This document shows, piece by piece, positions 1 through 11,380 of a stretch of DNA of 64,000 bases. Each line of letters begins with the position of its first letter. The stretch's first letter is position 1. Origin of the DNA: Bipolaris cookei (Eukaryota > Ascomycota > Dothideomycetes > Pleosporales > Pleosporaceae); contig NRSV01000049.1 of the NCBI GenBank assembly GCA_002286855.1, forward strand, positions 186,001-250,000, given 5' to 3'. The notes under the pieces were generated by a model. It was not told the origin of the DNA and did not search any database. It saw nothing but the letters and a program-made list of their open reading frames with translations. A program made the translations under genes and the position numbers.

Positions 1-1
1 C

Positions 2-823
2 CGGAGAAGTATGGGAGATGGCCGAGAAGCCGGCGTTTTCCTTGGCCACACCGAAGGTCTGACATATGTCGACAGCAAAGGAGATGGACGATATGTGCTC
101 AGTAATGGAAAAGACCAGACTGCAAAGTTGTGGGATTTGAGAAAAATGTTGTCCAAAGAGAAAGCTGATACCATCGATCCATACAGATACACGACGCGCT
201 TTGAGTACCGATCCAACGGCTACGACTACGACGACTTCCGCCCACATCCGCACGATTGTTCGCTTGTCACTTTCCGCGGGCACAAGGTTTTGAAGACGCT
301 GATTCGATGTCATTTTTCGCCTCCCGGTAGTACAGACTCACGATATGTGTACTCGGGTAGCTACGACGGCTCTGTGTACATTTGGAACATGGATGCTACG
401 CTTGCCGGCAAGATCAACGTGTTGAAAGCAACCAAGAATTCGCGACCACGCGATCCAGACCTACTTGCGGGGACGTATGACTACTGGGGTCGGAATGAGG
501 GCAAGTGGATGACGTGTGTTCGTGATGCGAGCTGGCATCCCAATGCACCCATGATTGCAGGTGAGTTTCTCTGATTGTGATCGATTGGTGTGTGAGTATT
601 TGCTAACAAACATGTAGCGACATCTTGGAACGGCTGGGGTACCTCGCAAGGAACGTGCACAGTTCACACGTGGAACGATGGTGTTGAGGATGATGAGGCA
701 GAACCCAAGGTTGGCCGTCGTGTCAATGCACAACTACAGCATGACGAGCGGCTGTATAAGAGTCACGAGGGCCGGTCGAGAAGACATCCGGTTTGGTATG
801 AGGACATGATGGACGACGATTGA
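2..823 (+). CDS. WD40-repeat protein, DCAF11/WDR23-like (3' part)
   Basis: The 5' end lies outside the window; coding is open from base 2. Exons are 2-560 and 618-823, with a 57-bp intron (GTGAGT donor, TGCTAAC branch, TAG acceptor). The visible protein has WD repeats with the signatures KLWDLRKM and VYIWNMDA, a linker rich in Tyr/Asp (NGYDYDDF), and a C-terminal strand SWNGWG...VHTWND. It ends in an acidic tail MMDDD. This arrangement is that of DCAF11/LEC14B proteins, which are substrate receptors of the CUL4-DDB1 ubiquitin ligase in animals and plants; the fungal role is inferred by homology. A partial gene limits certainty about the exact subfamily. Confidence 0.85.
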
Positions 824-1292
824 GCGGACTGTGTGACTTGCTTGCGCAGACTCACTGTGCTTGCATGTTGCTCAGGTTGATGTATCTCTGTGTGTCATCT
901 TGTCTATTTTGATTTGAACATGGGCGTCATTTGAAGGGACTTTGAGGATGGCGTGACTGGAACTCTCATCTTCGCATATTGTAACTCCTTTATACCAACC
1001 ATATCGAAGGCGATGTACTGTGACCTCACACGCGTATCAAGGATGCAGACATTAGAAGTATAGTTTGTAAAATGTAGATGTGGATATAATCAAACTCCCG
1101 CTGACCCAATGTCGGTATTGTACAGCCCTATGCCATAGATATGTCATGTCTGATAGCCAAGCGTCCAAACTCGTAACGTGGTCTTCTATGCCCTTAGTCG
1201 CCAAGCACAACTACAAAATGGACACGGCAAACGAGTCGGTCGTATGACCGAGGGAAAGTAAATGGATGCTCTTTGGCGTGAGGGGTGGTGAT
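824..1292. other. Convergent 3' intergenic region
   Basis: Holds the 3' flanks of the WD40 gene (plus strand) and of the SEC61-gamma gene (minus strand). It is moderately AT-rich. I see no open frame with protein-like composition and no RNA gene. Confidence 0.6.
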
Positions 1293-1681
1293 TTATGAGC
1301 CGCCGACGAGAATGTTGTTGACGGGAATGTGGACAAGCTTGACGACGTAGCCAATGACGCCTGTGAGAACGGGTCAGATGATTGCAACGTGGAAGGATGC
1401 TGTGGCAGGAGATGGTGCTACTGACCCATGATCAAGAAACCGATTCCGACGGCTTGCGATATCCTAATGAACTCCTTCTTGTCGGGCTCTATAGCGTGGT
1501 TAGTGGCCAATTGTGGTGAGAATGAAGGCCCAGAAGGTCGTACTGGTGCAGCGGTTCATGAAGAGAGTACCCTCCTTGAGAAACTCAGCGGGCATACTAC
1601 GCCGTATTGTTAGTCCTTCATGGGTTCACGTTGTGTGCGCCGGGGCATTGCGTACTCGGCAAACTCCTTGATGTTCTCCAT
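1293..1681 (-). CDS. SSS1: Protein translocation complex subunit Sec61 gamma (Sss1)
   Basis: Not visible as one open frame; assembled by eye from four minus-strand exons: 1656-1681, 1544-1596, 1426-1488 and 1293-1360, giving 69 residues. Introns are 59, 55 and 65 bp, all GT-AG; the first has a GACTAAC branch site. The product carries the family signature: EFLKEG near residue 13, NRCTKPDKKEF at about 22-32, then one transmembrane helix (AVGIGFLIMGVIGYVVKL) and the HIPVNNILVGGS tail. Sec61 gamma is the small tail-anchored clamp of the ER Sec61 translocon for co- and post-translational import. Length matches the family (about 68-80). It shares a roughly 1-kb upstream region with the divergent RRM gene. 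The start ATG at 1681 gives MENIKEFA. Confidence 0.93.
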
Positions 1682-2678
1682 GGCGACTGATATGCGATTG
1701 TAATACGACAAGGTTTATTTGAAAGGGCTGTTTGGTGGGATCAGGATATCGTGGCGTGGATGGAAGAGGTCGCGACTTATTAACTGATGGGAGCGGGCAA
1801 ATTGCCAGGCGGCGGACGAGGGCAATCTGGCCTTGCGGAGAAAGCGAACAGGGGTTGGCGGGCTGCCAAGCACGCTACTAGCAGCGCTAGCGGCTCGAGC
1901 TATCGCATCCACGTCCTCGTCCCTCACGCCCATCCTCACTCGCGCCGACACTGCTCGAATCCGTCAAGTCTTGTCAGGTTTGTTGCCCAGGCCAACACTC
2001 ACCATTACTGAACAGATTGCCCCCCGATATCTCAGGCCTGACGGTTGCAGTCTGGCTCTTTGCATCGCCGCCACACATCGCGCGAAAGATCAAAAGGGAG
2101 CGCGCTGGGTTGCTGCACATACTAACTGAAGCTCACCTTACTTTTGTCCATCTCTTCTTCTCATTACTCGCAGCGCACCGTCTTGCGCTGCGTCAATTCT
2201 CAAGGGCTTTGTACACTGCAGCGGCGCTAAAAGCACACACTGTACTGGAGGCGGGCAAAGCAAGCGCAGGAGGCTGGCTGAGGCATTACACTACTTGACA
2301 CTACTCTATCCCACATCTCTTTCACCATATCCTGTACCTTTTACATCTCCGCATCTGCCAGAGGCGATCGGATTATCCCTTCTTGCTTTGAACGGTCCTT
2401 CTAGACCTTGTCACTACGCCGACTGCGGCACTGTACGTATGGCCTTACTCTACGCTGTTTGTTCTTTTGTACCGCCATCGCCCGGCGACGCACTGCAGGC
2501 GCTTTATTTTCTTTGCAACACTCCCTTGTCTTATCATGCTGATTTGTATGCCAATTACAGAATTGCATGTACTTTGGCTATTGATACTAGCACATCGAGT
2601 ACCTAAGAGCGAATCAAAAGAGAATACCGGGAACTACCTCATCGCTTACTGCAGTTGACTTGATATATCGCAGCAAAC
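1682..2678. promoter_or_regulatory. Shared divergent upstream region (SSS1 / RRM gene)
   Basis: About 1 kb between two divergent start codons. It should contain both promoters and 5' UTRs. Short open frames here have no recognisable composition. GT/AG pairs that could form a 5'-UTR intron of the RRM gene are present, but none can be chosen without transcripts. Confidence 0.5.
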
Positions 2679-4031
2679 ATGGCTGACGACGACAACTTCG
2701 ACATCGACATCTACGGCGATGACTCGTACCAAGATTCGACGGCCCAGCATGATGCTACTGTAACCGACGCCAATGCCCCAAACGCAGATGCCAATGCAGC
2801 CAATGCAACCGACGCACAAGAGAATATGGCTACCGAAATGGGAGATCAGACGGCCAACCACAAAGGTCCGGGTGAAGCAACCAACGGAAACAGCCACCAC
2901 GACCAGAGCACACAACAGATAGCATCCACAGGCGGTGCATCCGGCCTCGATGTTCACAAGCAGGCACCTCAGCAGCAGGGCACCAAGCGAAAGCAAGGTG
3001 AGGACGATGATCGCCCTACCGACCCCGGCGCTACAGCCGCTTTGATGATCAACGACGTCAACTGGTGGATTAGCGAAGAGGATATTCGTGGATGGGCTAA
3101 CCAAAGTGGTTGTGAAGATGAGCTCATTGAAGTTACCTTTAATGAGCACAAGGTCAATGGAAAGAGCAAAGGGTTGGTTTCCTGTGGATATTAGAGTGAC
3201 TTGTTACTGATATCTCTTGTAGTCAGGTTTTTACCCTATTAAACTCACCGCAAGCAGCTACTGCTCTCAAGCACCAGATCGAGACCCTGTTCAAAGACCA
3301 AGCCCATACCAAGAAACCGACCGCTATCTTCAGTCCCCCACACGTTAACCCGTTCAAGACACTACCAAAGGATGTACCTGCGCGAGACAAGGGCAGGAAT
3401 GAACGTGCTTCGTCTGGTAACTTTGGTGGCCAGGGTGGTTTTAACAACAGGGGCGGGTATAACAACAATAACCGAGGAAACTTCAACAGAGGCGGCGGCA
3501 TGGGCTACCAGAACAATCGCAATTTCTCACCTGCTGGTGGCAACATGGGAGGCAACATGGGAGGCTATGGCGCACAAGCTCCGATGAACAACTTTGGCAA
3601 CCCCATGGGTGGCATGAACAATTTTGGAGGCAACTTCAACCGCGGCGGCATGATGGGTGGTAATATGCGGGGTGGCATGGGCAACCGTGGTCGTGGCGGC
3701 AACATGGGCATGAACGGCATGGGCGGAGCTCCTATGGGCGGTATGAACATGCCAATGGGCGGCAACATGATGGGTATGGGTGCCAATATGATGGGTATGG
3801 GTGGTGGCAACATGGGTATGATGGGAGGAATGGGTATGTTGAGAGACTCTCATATTAATGACTTGACCCCACACTTGTTGTTTCATGTCTTGAACACTGG
3901 CTAACGCTACTTTTGCAGGAGGTGGTTTTGGCGGCAACCCAGGCTTTAACCCAGGATTCTTCCAAGGCCAGGGCGGCAACGATGGCAGTTGGCAAAACCC
4001 ACACGGCGCTAAGAGGCCACGTCCTGAGTAG
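2679..4031 (+). CDS. CPSF6/CPSF7-like RRM protein with Gly/Met/Asn-rich tail
   Basis: Exons are 2679-3172, 3223-3833 and 3919-4031, giving 405 residues. Intron 1 (50 bp) has an unusual GTTGGT donor; intron 2 (85 bp) has GTATGT and a GCTAAC branch. The N-terminus is acidic then Asn/Ala/Thr-rich (residues 1-115). An RRM spans about residues 120-190, with LMINDVNWWISEEDI and NGKSKG, closely like the CPSF6/7 RRM of cleavage factor Im (which has the NLTWWTTDEDL type of RNP2). The C-terminal half is low-complexity GGNFNRGG, NMGGNMGG and MGMGG runs, ending in a basic KRPRPE. A role in pre-mRNA 3' processing in the nucleus is inferred from the RRM type. The tail looks prion-like or condensate-forming. 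Confidence 0.85.
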
Positions 4032-5365
4032 TTCCTAACATGGAATTTTTACATTCCGCGCATTCGGCCTTTCTATGGGATCTACATACATACATATGAC
4101 GAGGCCCACTTTCAAACGACGCGTTGATCTATAACGCATATCGACTTGCATGCATATACGAGACGAAACGAAGCCAAACATTTTCGGAATGCAAACAACC
4201 GTTTCCCTATTGGAACAAAGACACTCGATGTTCCTGAATAGCATGCGTCAGGGAACCGCTTTTTCCCCTCTTGTATCGCTTTTTTCCAAGTTCCTTGCAG
4301 GTGGTGCACGCAACAAAATGGCGACATATTTTCACAGTTCTGTTCGAATAATCATCTTGGCGTTTTTTGGTAGGGGTTTTGCAGGTCCTTTTTTTTCGTC
4401 AAAGAATTGATTCTTTTTTTTCTTCATCTATGTCCTTGGTAGTTTTTTCTTATTTTCTTTCGTCTGGTTATTTAGTCTTGCATACGAAGTATATTTTTAG
4501 CACGGTGTCATGGTGTTTGTTCGCTATCTGGAAAGCGACATAACATAAACTCTAGCATCGTTTTACAAAGACAAGATATTGTAATTCCGGAGCGATATGA
4601 CGTGTTTGCAGTATGCATAGTTTTTTCTGGGTATTACAGAAGCTTTTCTTGTATTACTAGTGTAGAAAATATGAAGAAAAATGGGGAAAAATGGATACAT
4701 CGTTGCGCGAGACGTATTACCGTCTATGTACACTATAAGTTGCAGCAGTCTAGAAGAAGAGGAGAAACTCCCTCATTGTCCTGGTTTTCCTTCAAACACG
4801 CACGCCCTATCTTTGGTGGAAAATCAAGATCGTAGTAAACTAAAAAACCCCGCGTCCCTCGTCAAATCCCCCAAGTCTCCTTATTTAATCTGGAAAATAG
4901 GCCCGGCTCAGGGAACCTGCGCATATGAAGTATGCAATATAGCTGGCGCGAACCCTCATTAAATCATCCCTAATATGTACCTGCATCGCAACCAATCACC
5001 TTTTCGCATCTACCCGCTTTCCGACCCGGGTTTCCATCACACTCGAGCTGCAGCGAGCGGAAACAAAATTTCTAGAAACAAATTTCGGCAGAAGCGGCGG
5101 GATGGGGTAATATGGGAGGGCAGAAAGCTTGATTGCAGGGAGGGGTGTTTCACGGCGCTAGTTGGGGTGGGTTTGGAGGAGAGAGGGACTTCATTTATTT
5201 TTGAAGTTGTATAGTGCGGCGCGGTTGTTTGAGGGGCGATGCGATGGTGTGATGAGGTGGTGATGAGAGTGTATATTGCTTGAGCTGTTTCCCCTCCCCC
5301 CAGGTTATAATATATGAGTACTATCAAGCAGAGGTTTCGTAGGTATCTTAGCAGTCTCGCCCGAT
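4032..5365. other. Intergenic region upstream of GH5 gene
   Basis: About 1.3 kb of T-rich sequence (many T runs at 4380-4460) containing the 3' flank of the RRM gene and the GH5 promoter. A TATA-like stretch lies at 5305-5315, about 50 bp before the GH5 ATG. No gene seen. Confidence 0.5.
5305..5315 (+). promoter_or_regulatory. TATA-like element of GH5 gene
   Basis: TTATAATATAT directly after a C-rich stretch, 51 bp upstream of the GH5 start codon. Position and sequence are compatible with a TATA box plus a short 5' UTR. No other support. Confidence 0.35.
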
Positions 5366-7185
5366 ATGAAAATTACACGATCGAGTGCAGCTGTGCTGCT
5401 GCTTAACGGCGCTGTTGCTGTTGCCCAGTGTACGTAATATGTTTTCTTGAGAAAGAAGGGTGGTTTGGTAGTGAAAGGAAATGGAGAAAGTTTGTACTGA
5501 CGAACTACGAAGCAACAAACGGTACCACTGGAGTCGTATGCCCTTCTACTTCAAGATTTACTCCCCTCTCTGCCGGCACGTTCTTCTCACGACTGAATCC
5601 AGGCTGGAATGTGGGAAATACGCTCGATGCCGTGCAAAACGAAGGTGACTGGAATAATCCTCCCGTCATAGCCAGCACCTTCGACGATGTGAAGAAGGCT
5701 AGTTTTAAAAGCGTGAGAGTCCCTATCACCTGGGCCTACCACTTCACCTCGCAAGCTCCAGACTGGACCGTCGATCCCGCATGGCTTCAAAGAGTCTCAG
5801 ACGTAATCGACATGGTGACCTCACGGAGCCTTTACGCCATAGTAAACGTCCATCACGATAGCTGGACTTGGGCAGACCTGACCTCAGCTAGCACTAATGT
5901 GACAGCTCTCGAAGAGCGCTTCAGCAAGCTTTGGCTGTAGATTGGGACCAAGCTGGCCTGCAAGAGCGAAATGGTGGCGTTCGAACCAATTAACGAGATT
6001 CCGGGGACTACACCTGAACATGGTGCGATTGTGAATCGACTCAATGATATCTTTTTACAGAAGATTAATGAGGCGGGAGGTCATAATGCGAAGAGGGTTG
6101 TTACGCTTGTAGGTGCTGGAGAGGATGGAGTCAAGACGAGTCTTTGGTTTAAGAAACCGGATCCTAAGTTTAATAATCCATGGGGTATTCAGTGGCACTA
6201 CTACAGTCCATACGATTACGTCTTCCAGGCATGGGGTAAGACTACCTGGGGCTCCGCAGCCGATAAAGCCTCTCTCGAAAGTGATCTTGCTGCCGTACGC
6301 GGTAATTTTACAGATATTCCGCTCGTCATCGGGGAGTGGGCTGTATCGCCTGTAGCTACAGAGACAGCTGCAAGATGGCGTTACTTCGACTTCTTCCTGC
6401 GTACCGCAGCAAAGTACAACATGTCGACCATTTTGTGGGACAACGGCGCCGACTTTCTCAACCGGGCCACCCACCTCTGGCGAGACGAGGTCGCAATGGA
6501 TGTCTTCCGCAATGCCATAAAAAGTATCCCAAACGCATTACCAGAAAGTACTACAGATGGCTCTGTCACTACGCAGCAAAGCTCCGCATACATCTACCAC
6601 GCGAAGAACGAGACGGTCAAGGACATCACACTAAGCTTTACCTTCAACGGTAACACACTGAGCAAGATCAGTAAGGGCAGCAGACAACTTGCCAAAGGAA
6701 AAGACTACACCCTTTCAGGCCAAGACATCACCTTCAAAGCCGCGTACTTAAGCACCATCATAACGCCCTCTTCCCCAACAGGCAGTATAACAAACCTCAC
6801 TTTGACATTCAACCGCGGTGCCGCACTACAAGTAAACGTACTCCAGTACTCTGTCCCCGTGTTGCCAAGCACCTCCGGCCCCCTGCCACCCGCAGGCCAA
6901 GACCTACTAATCCCCGTCTCCTGGGCCGGCATCAACAGACCTGCAGCCGTCAAGGCGCAAAAATCAGATGGCATGTACCTCGTCGATGACTGGACCCAAT
7001 ATCTTGGACCTCTTCAGCAAGGCCGAATGACATATGGCAATCAGTGGGACTGGGATGCTAACAATGTGATTATTAAGGCGGCCGCGGTGGATGCAGTTAG
7101 GGCCGCAGGCAAGGATACGACATTGACAATCGAATTCTATCCGAGACAGCCTGGGAATAACGTTGTTTATACACTCAAGGTATGA
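5366..7185 (+). pseudogene. GH5 endoglucanase with X2 module, interrupted by in-frame TAG
   Basis: Exon 1 (5366-5429) encodes a signal peptide MKITRSSAAVLLLNGAVAVA. An 83-bp intron (5430-5512; GTACGT, TACTGAC branch) leads to exon 2, which stays in one frame to 7185 except for a TAG at 5938-5940 (codon 164). Around it the protein reads FSKLWL-stop-IGTKLACKSEMVAFEPINE, so the stop most simply replaces Gln (CAG to TAG). GH5 hallmarks: WNVGNTLDA near the N-terminus, HHDSW, general acid/base Glu about 183 in FEPINE, nucleophile Glu about 296 in VIGEWA. An X2-type beta-sandwich (about 375-470) and a short C-terminal domain ending at 578 follow. Family role: hydrolysis of beta-1,4-glucan-type cell wall polymers outside the cell. 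Without readthrough, only the N-terminal third, lacking both catalytic Glu, is made. The canonical NEP is NEI here. Confidence 0.85.
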
Positions 7186-7749
7186 GGGGGTTGGTAGGGT
7201 GCGAGGTGGGGAGATGAGATGGGAATGTATAGATGGGCTTGAGGTGCCTAGATAGATGAATAGACTGCTCATTTTATGCGACTGTGATATGAAGTTGTTT
7301 GAAGTGGTTAAGCTCTATTGGCAAGTTCAAGGGAGCGTGTAAATTTGCTGTACGATTGGCTACGAATGGACACGAGGGATTGTATACTTGGAGGATGAGT
7401 GTTCAAGAGGAGAGGCCGGAGTTGGAGAAACTACTGACTATACGCACAAAACGAACCCATTATGCCCCAACATATAACAAATATGCGTCCTTTTGCTCGC
7501 AGGGTGGACAGACTCTACTATTTTCATGTCAACAATTGCCTTTAAATTGCCTAGCGCTCGAGTCGGCAGCCCTTTCCGAGGTAGAACTCCGCAAGCTTAG
7601 CAATGCCTCACAGTCCTTTTAGGTTGTCAAATAATGTACATAATCGACAACCATGCGCAGGTTTAAAATCCAGTACTCAAACAGCCAATTTCCCATTTCA
7701 TTGAACAAGCCAAACGCAATAGACATAGTCAATTACTTTCTGAGCAAAG
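7186..7749. other. Intergenic
   Basis: About 560 bp between the GH5 gene and the DUF1330 remnant. No coding, repeat or RNA signal that I can support. Confidence 0.5.
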
Positions 7750-8165
7750 ATGCCTAACGGTCCCATTTCGCACGCCAATCTCTCCACTCTCCCCTCCACC
7801 TACGACCCCAACAAACCAGTCTATATGCTCAACCTCTGGAGATACTGAAAAGAGAATTCGTACCGCACTGAGCATGCGCACCTCGTCAGCGACACATGTA
7901 CAGGCCAAGAGGCCTTGGGACGTTACCGCACTGCCATCGCCCCTTTACTTCCACCCAATACTAGTGTCATCTTCTGCAGCACTGTGTTGGCTAAGATTAC
8001 TGTCGCAGAAAACGAAGACTAGGATTTTGTTGCGTTCTTAAGTACGAGGCTTTAGAGAGGTTTGAGAAAATGGTCGAGTGTAAAGAGTACAGGGAGGAGG
8101 TGGAACCACATAAATCGGCGGGGTCAGATGACTATTGGTTGATTGTGCTGGATAAGCTTGAGTAG
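7750..8165 (+). pseudogene. DUF1330-like small protein, broken
   Basis: Reads as a roughly 138-residue alpha/beta-barrel (dimeric ferredoxin-like) protein of the DUF1330 type: VYMLNLWRY near the start, ALGRYRTAIAPLLPPNT in the middle, then EALERFEKMVECKEYREEV and the terminal DDYWLIVLDKLE. Three lesions: TGA at 7846-7848, TAG at 8020-8022, and a one-base loss close to 8042, after which the frame changes until the TAG at 8163-8165. TGA in place of CGA and TAG in place of TGG or CAG would both be single transitions. Family members have no settled function. Single-exon structure; no intron needed. Confidence 0.75.
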
Positions 8166-8660
8166 CGGAGGGTGTTGTAAGCTAAGGAGAGGTGGTTTTG
8201 TCAAGTACATCTTAGCTATACGTATTACACAGAAAAAACGAGCTTTTCAACATCCATATGCCCAGTCGCCATGTCTTGTTCACTGTCAACTGCCAGGATG
8301 TCAACTTGGACTTCTTGTAACCAAAGCGCGGTCAACGAGGGAGAAGATCACTTAGACCTGGCGGTCCGGATCATTATAGTGAATATGGCAAACAACAGTA
8401 CATGAGCCAAAATGACTCATAATCATGATACGCTTGTATACGCGAGAAGGATTTGCACCCATCTTCTTGTCTCCATCCATGGTGCTACCTACTTAGTCGC
8501 GGCTACGCACGGCCCTGCATACGTACCTGCTTAGCGCTCCCGTAACCAAGGCCCCCCACACCCAAGTATCCACCGACGTGTTCCCCATTAATACTCGTCA
8601 GCATCCGATACTCCGGGAATGCGATGAGGACCTGTGTTGGGTCTCTCTCCGACCCAGAAA
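8166..8660. other. Intergenic
   Basis: About 500 bp upstream of the alpha/beta hydrolase. It should hold that gene's promoter. I see no further gene. Confidence 0.5.
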
Positions 8661-9911
8661 ATGCGCCGTCCACCGGAAGCTCACTATAGCTTTTCGATAC
8701 CCTCGATTCACGATGACACGCCGCTCGATTGTCGCATATATCAACCTGATGCTCTACTGAGGCCGGACAACCCCGATGATATAGCGAAATGGATCAGGAA
8801 AGGGATAGCTATGGCACACCCATATGCACCCATGGGCGGAAACTTTGATGATCGCATAGTTGAGATCGTAACTGACGAGTTCTTGAATGCCGGCTTTATA
8901 GTGGGTGTGTTCAATTTCCGGTATGTCCTTGCAAGCGGACCCCGAACATACAGCCAATGACTCACTTATCCTAGAGGAGCACACGGATCTAAAGGACGAA
9001 CGAGCTGGACAGGGAAACCCGAACTAGACGACTACATTTCTTTCGCAGCATTCTTCATGCACTACATTTCCGGTCTCCAACCTTCTCTGCCACATAATCT
9101 GTTTGCGTCGGAGCAATCCCCAATTTCTCCGAACTTTAATGAATCAGCTCCAGTGCAGAGCGACGTTTGCCCTCTAGTCGTGCTGGGAGGATACTCTTAC
9201 GGATCCCTTATTCTTCGGAACCTACCACCCGTTTTAACCATTCTGCAGCCATTTGCTGCCCCGCTGGAAGGCTCTGCGGCAGAAGAAATTGTACTTCGTG
9301 CCCGCAAATTGGCAGACCAAAGTAACATGGAATGGGTCACGCTAGCTCGAGATGAAACCCGAGCTAGGAGGAAGAACAGAGCGAAGCACAGCACATGCCC
9401 TTCGATTACAATGGGCGGAGAAGAGACTAGTCCGGGTAAGAGGAGGAGCAGTAGAGAAGTGAGGAGAAGTTTGGAGGGAAGCTCACGCTTAGAAATACGT
9501 ACACGGCTGAGGAGCCTGAGCTACAGAAGGCGTGACAATACCGAGGCCATGACGCCGACAAATGTGGAAACCACAAATTTTACGGTGCCTGATGCCCGAT
9601 ATCTTCTCATATCGCCACTGACGCCGCCTTTGTCTTTGCTAGCCGCCCCAGCCCTAATCCACAAGTTCTGGAGTAAGTCCAAGGATGATCATCAGGAGAC
9701 GGTTGGCAAGCACGTGACCCTGGCCATTTATGGGGACCAAGATATCTTTGCATCTGCTAAGAAGCTCCGCGATTGGGCTGAGCAGCTAAAAGCTAGTCCT
9801 AGATCACAGTTCCGTAGTGTAGAGGTTGCAGGTGCGGGTCACTTTTGGGTAGAGCCAGGTGTAGAAGAGAAGTTGAGGATAGCCATGAGGGAATGGATTG
9901 TGGAGATATGA
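8661..9911 (+). CDS. Alpha/beta hydrolase-fold protein
   Basis: Exons 8661-8920 and 8975-9911 (intron 54 bp, GTATGT donor) give 398 residues. I chose ATG 8661 (MRRPPEAHYSFSIPSIHDDTPLDC) over an in-frame ATG 27 bp upstream because the family starts close to this strand. Features: an oxyanion-side HPYAPMGG at about 48-55, NFRGAHGSKGRTSWTG around 85-100, nucleophile elbow GGYSYG with Ser about 161, acid-strand AIYGDQDIF, and catalytic His in GAGHFWVE near the C-terminus. A basic, Ser/Arg-rich insertion (about residues 215-280) lies where the cap usually sits. The substrate is unknown. The gene is intact although it lies between broken genes. Confidence 0.8.
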
Positions 9912-11380
9912 ACTATAGAGCATGGATCGAATTGTATCTTTGATAGTGACCCTATTTTGGCACTAATTAAAGATTTCTTGATCAGTGGCATCATTCAGAA
10001 GAGTTAGACGCATATATCGCCCACAACCGCTCCAGAATTGATAAGTGTTGGGACATATATTGGAATCGAGCTGACGACACCAGTCTTACCTCGGTCTTGC
10101 TACGGGTATACAAGTGTCAGCAAAGGCATACGCGTCTCAGCAGGGGAGCACGTTTCAGCAGTTGCAGCCTTGCCTGCTACTGCTGAGTATATAGCTACGT
10201 CGATAGCCCAGTAGCTAGTCGAATCAGTCAAGTCTTCTTCTTCCGGTTTTATGCAACTGCAGTTGTTTGACTTAATTAAGGCCTTTGCCGTGCTAACAAT
10301 AAGAATATCTGATCAATGAAGAACAACTCAGCATCAAAACCAATTTCTTTTCAACTTCTGAGCTGCAGAAAGGATTTTTTAAGATTTAGTGCTGAAGAAG
10401 CTTTCTTGAAATTTTCTCTTTGATTAACTACTGCGAAACTAACTTCCGGGCCGAATCCTATATCTAGCGACTATAGACAGCTCATATCAGTCAATATACA
10501 ATTATATATAAATTGCCACAATAAGAAGCGATGCCCAAAAGATCTCAGTCACACAACATGGACCCGATTGTTGATCGACGCGATCACCAGGACTTGCTCA
10601 AACTCATTTCGGTTCATAAGTGGGCATCTTCTTGTCGTTATGACTACTGAAAATGGATGGAAGTGTCCTACGACCACGCAATAAGCTCGTGGTAGTGGCC
10701 TTGCCCTCCCAATTCCTCTCTTTAGTCTGCTTCCAGTATCCGCCTGTCAATGTACGATGTTGCGTGACTGTCACTATAGGATACCGAACTTCGTGGTTGA
10801 TGATCTTGACGACCTTGTCATCTTTGGTATCGTTGGCATTGTTGATATCGTTAACATTGTTGGTATCGCTGATACACTTGACGCGCTCTAATATGAATAC
10901 CTGGCTCGACGACCGTTCTCGCTTCACACTACAAAGAGTCATTATACACCCACGGGAGACTGACTAAACAGATGTGGAATTACTCATGAGGAGACTGTTC
11001 GCGGTTACTAGCAATGAAGTCAGTGGCCATACCTATATGTTGGACAGTGAATTCCGTTCCATGAACCGCCATTTTGTTTGATCTATCCTTTTGTTGACAA
11101 ACAAGCAGACCCTAACTGCCCCTCCTATATTTCCCATTGGGCAGCAGAGATGATATTTGCCTTTGGCTAGGTAATGCGTAGGTGCGGTGTATCGATTCCC
11201 ATCTGGTGGCTATTCCCACTCTGTGTTGGCTGCTGCATGCTGTTCCCGGTTGCTTTCATGGCTCTCGTAAAAATTGGGAGGTAAGATTGATTGTTTGGAT
11301 CTGAGAGAGATCCGGACTATGTGCTATCTACGCTAAGTTTCATCTGGTAAGCACCACACCGGCGGTGACTTCTGCAATAT
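9912..11380. other. Gene-poor, possibly eroded region
   Basis: About 1.5 kb without a convincing gene. A short imperfect tandem of GATATCGTTAACATTGTTG-type units sits at about 10825-10875. A minus-strand frame over it (10604-10942) would encode an Asn/Asp-rich stretch, but there is no family resemblance. A 30-codon frame at 10558 also has no support. Confidence 0.4.

Noticed and set aside
2646..3149. A 167-codon frame antisense to the RRM gene
   Set aside because: Hydrophobic composition mirrors the opposite strand; the sense exon with RRM is clearly real.
5899..5940. A 42-bp in-frame intron (GTGACA...TGTAG) that would remove the GH5 stop
   Set aside because: No branch site, weak donor, shorter than any other intron in the window, and it would delete the family-like segment EERFSKLW.
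10604..10942. An Asn/Asp-rich 112-codon minus-strand frame
   Set aside because: The Asn/Asp part comes from the short tandem repeat; no other support.
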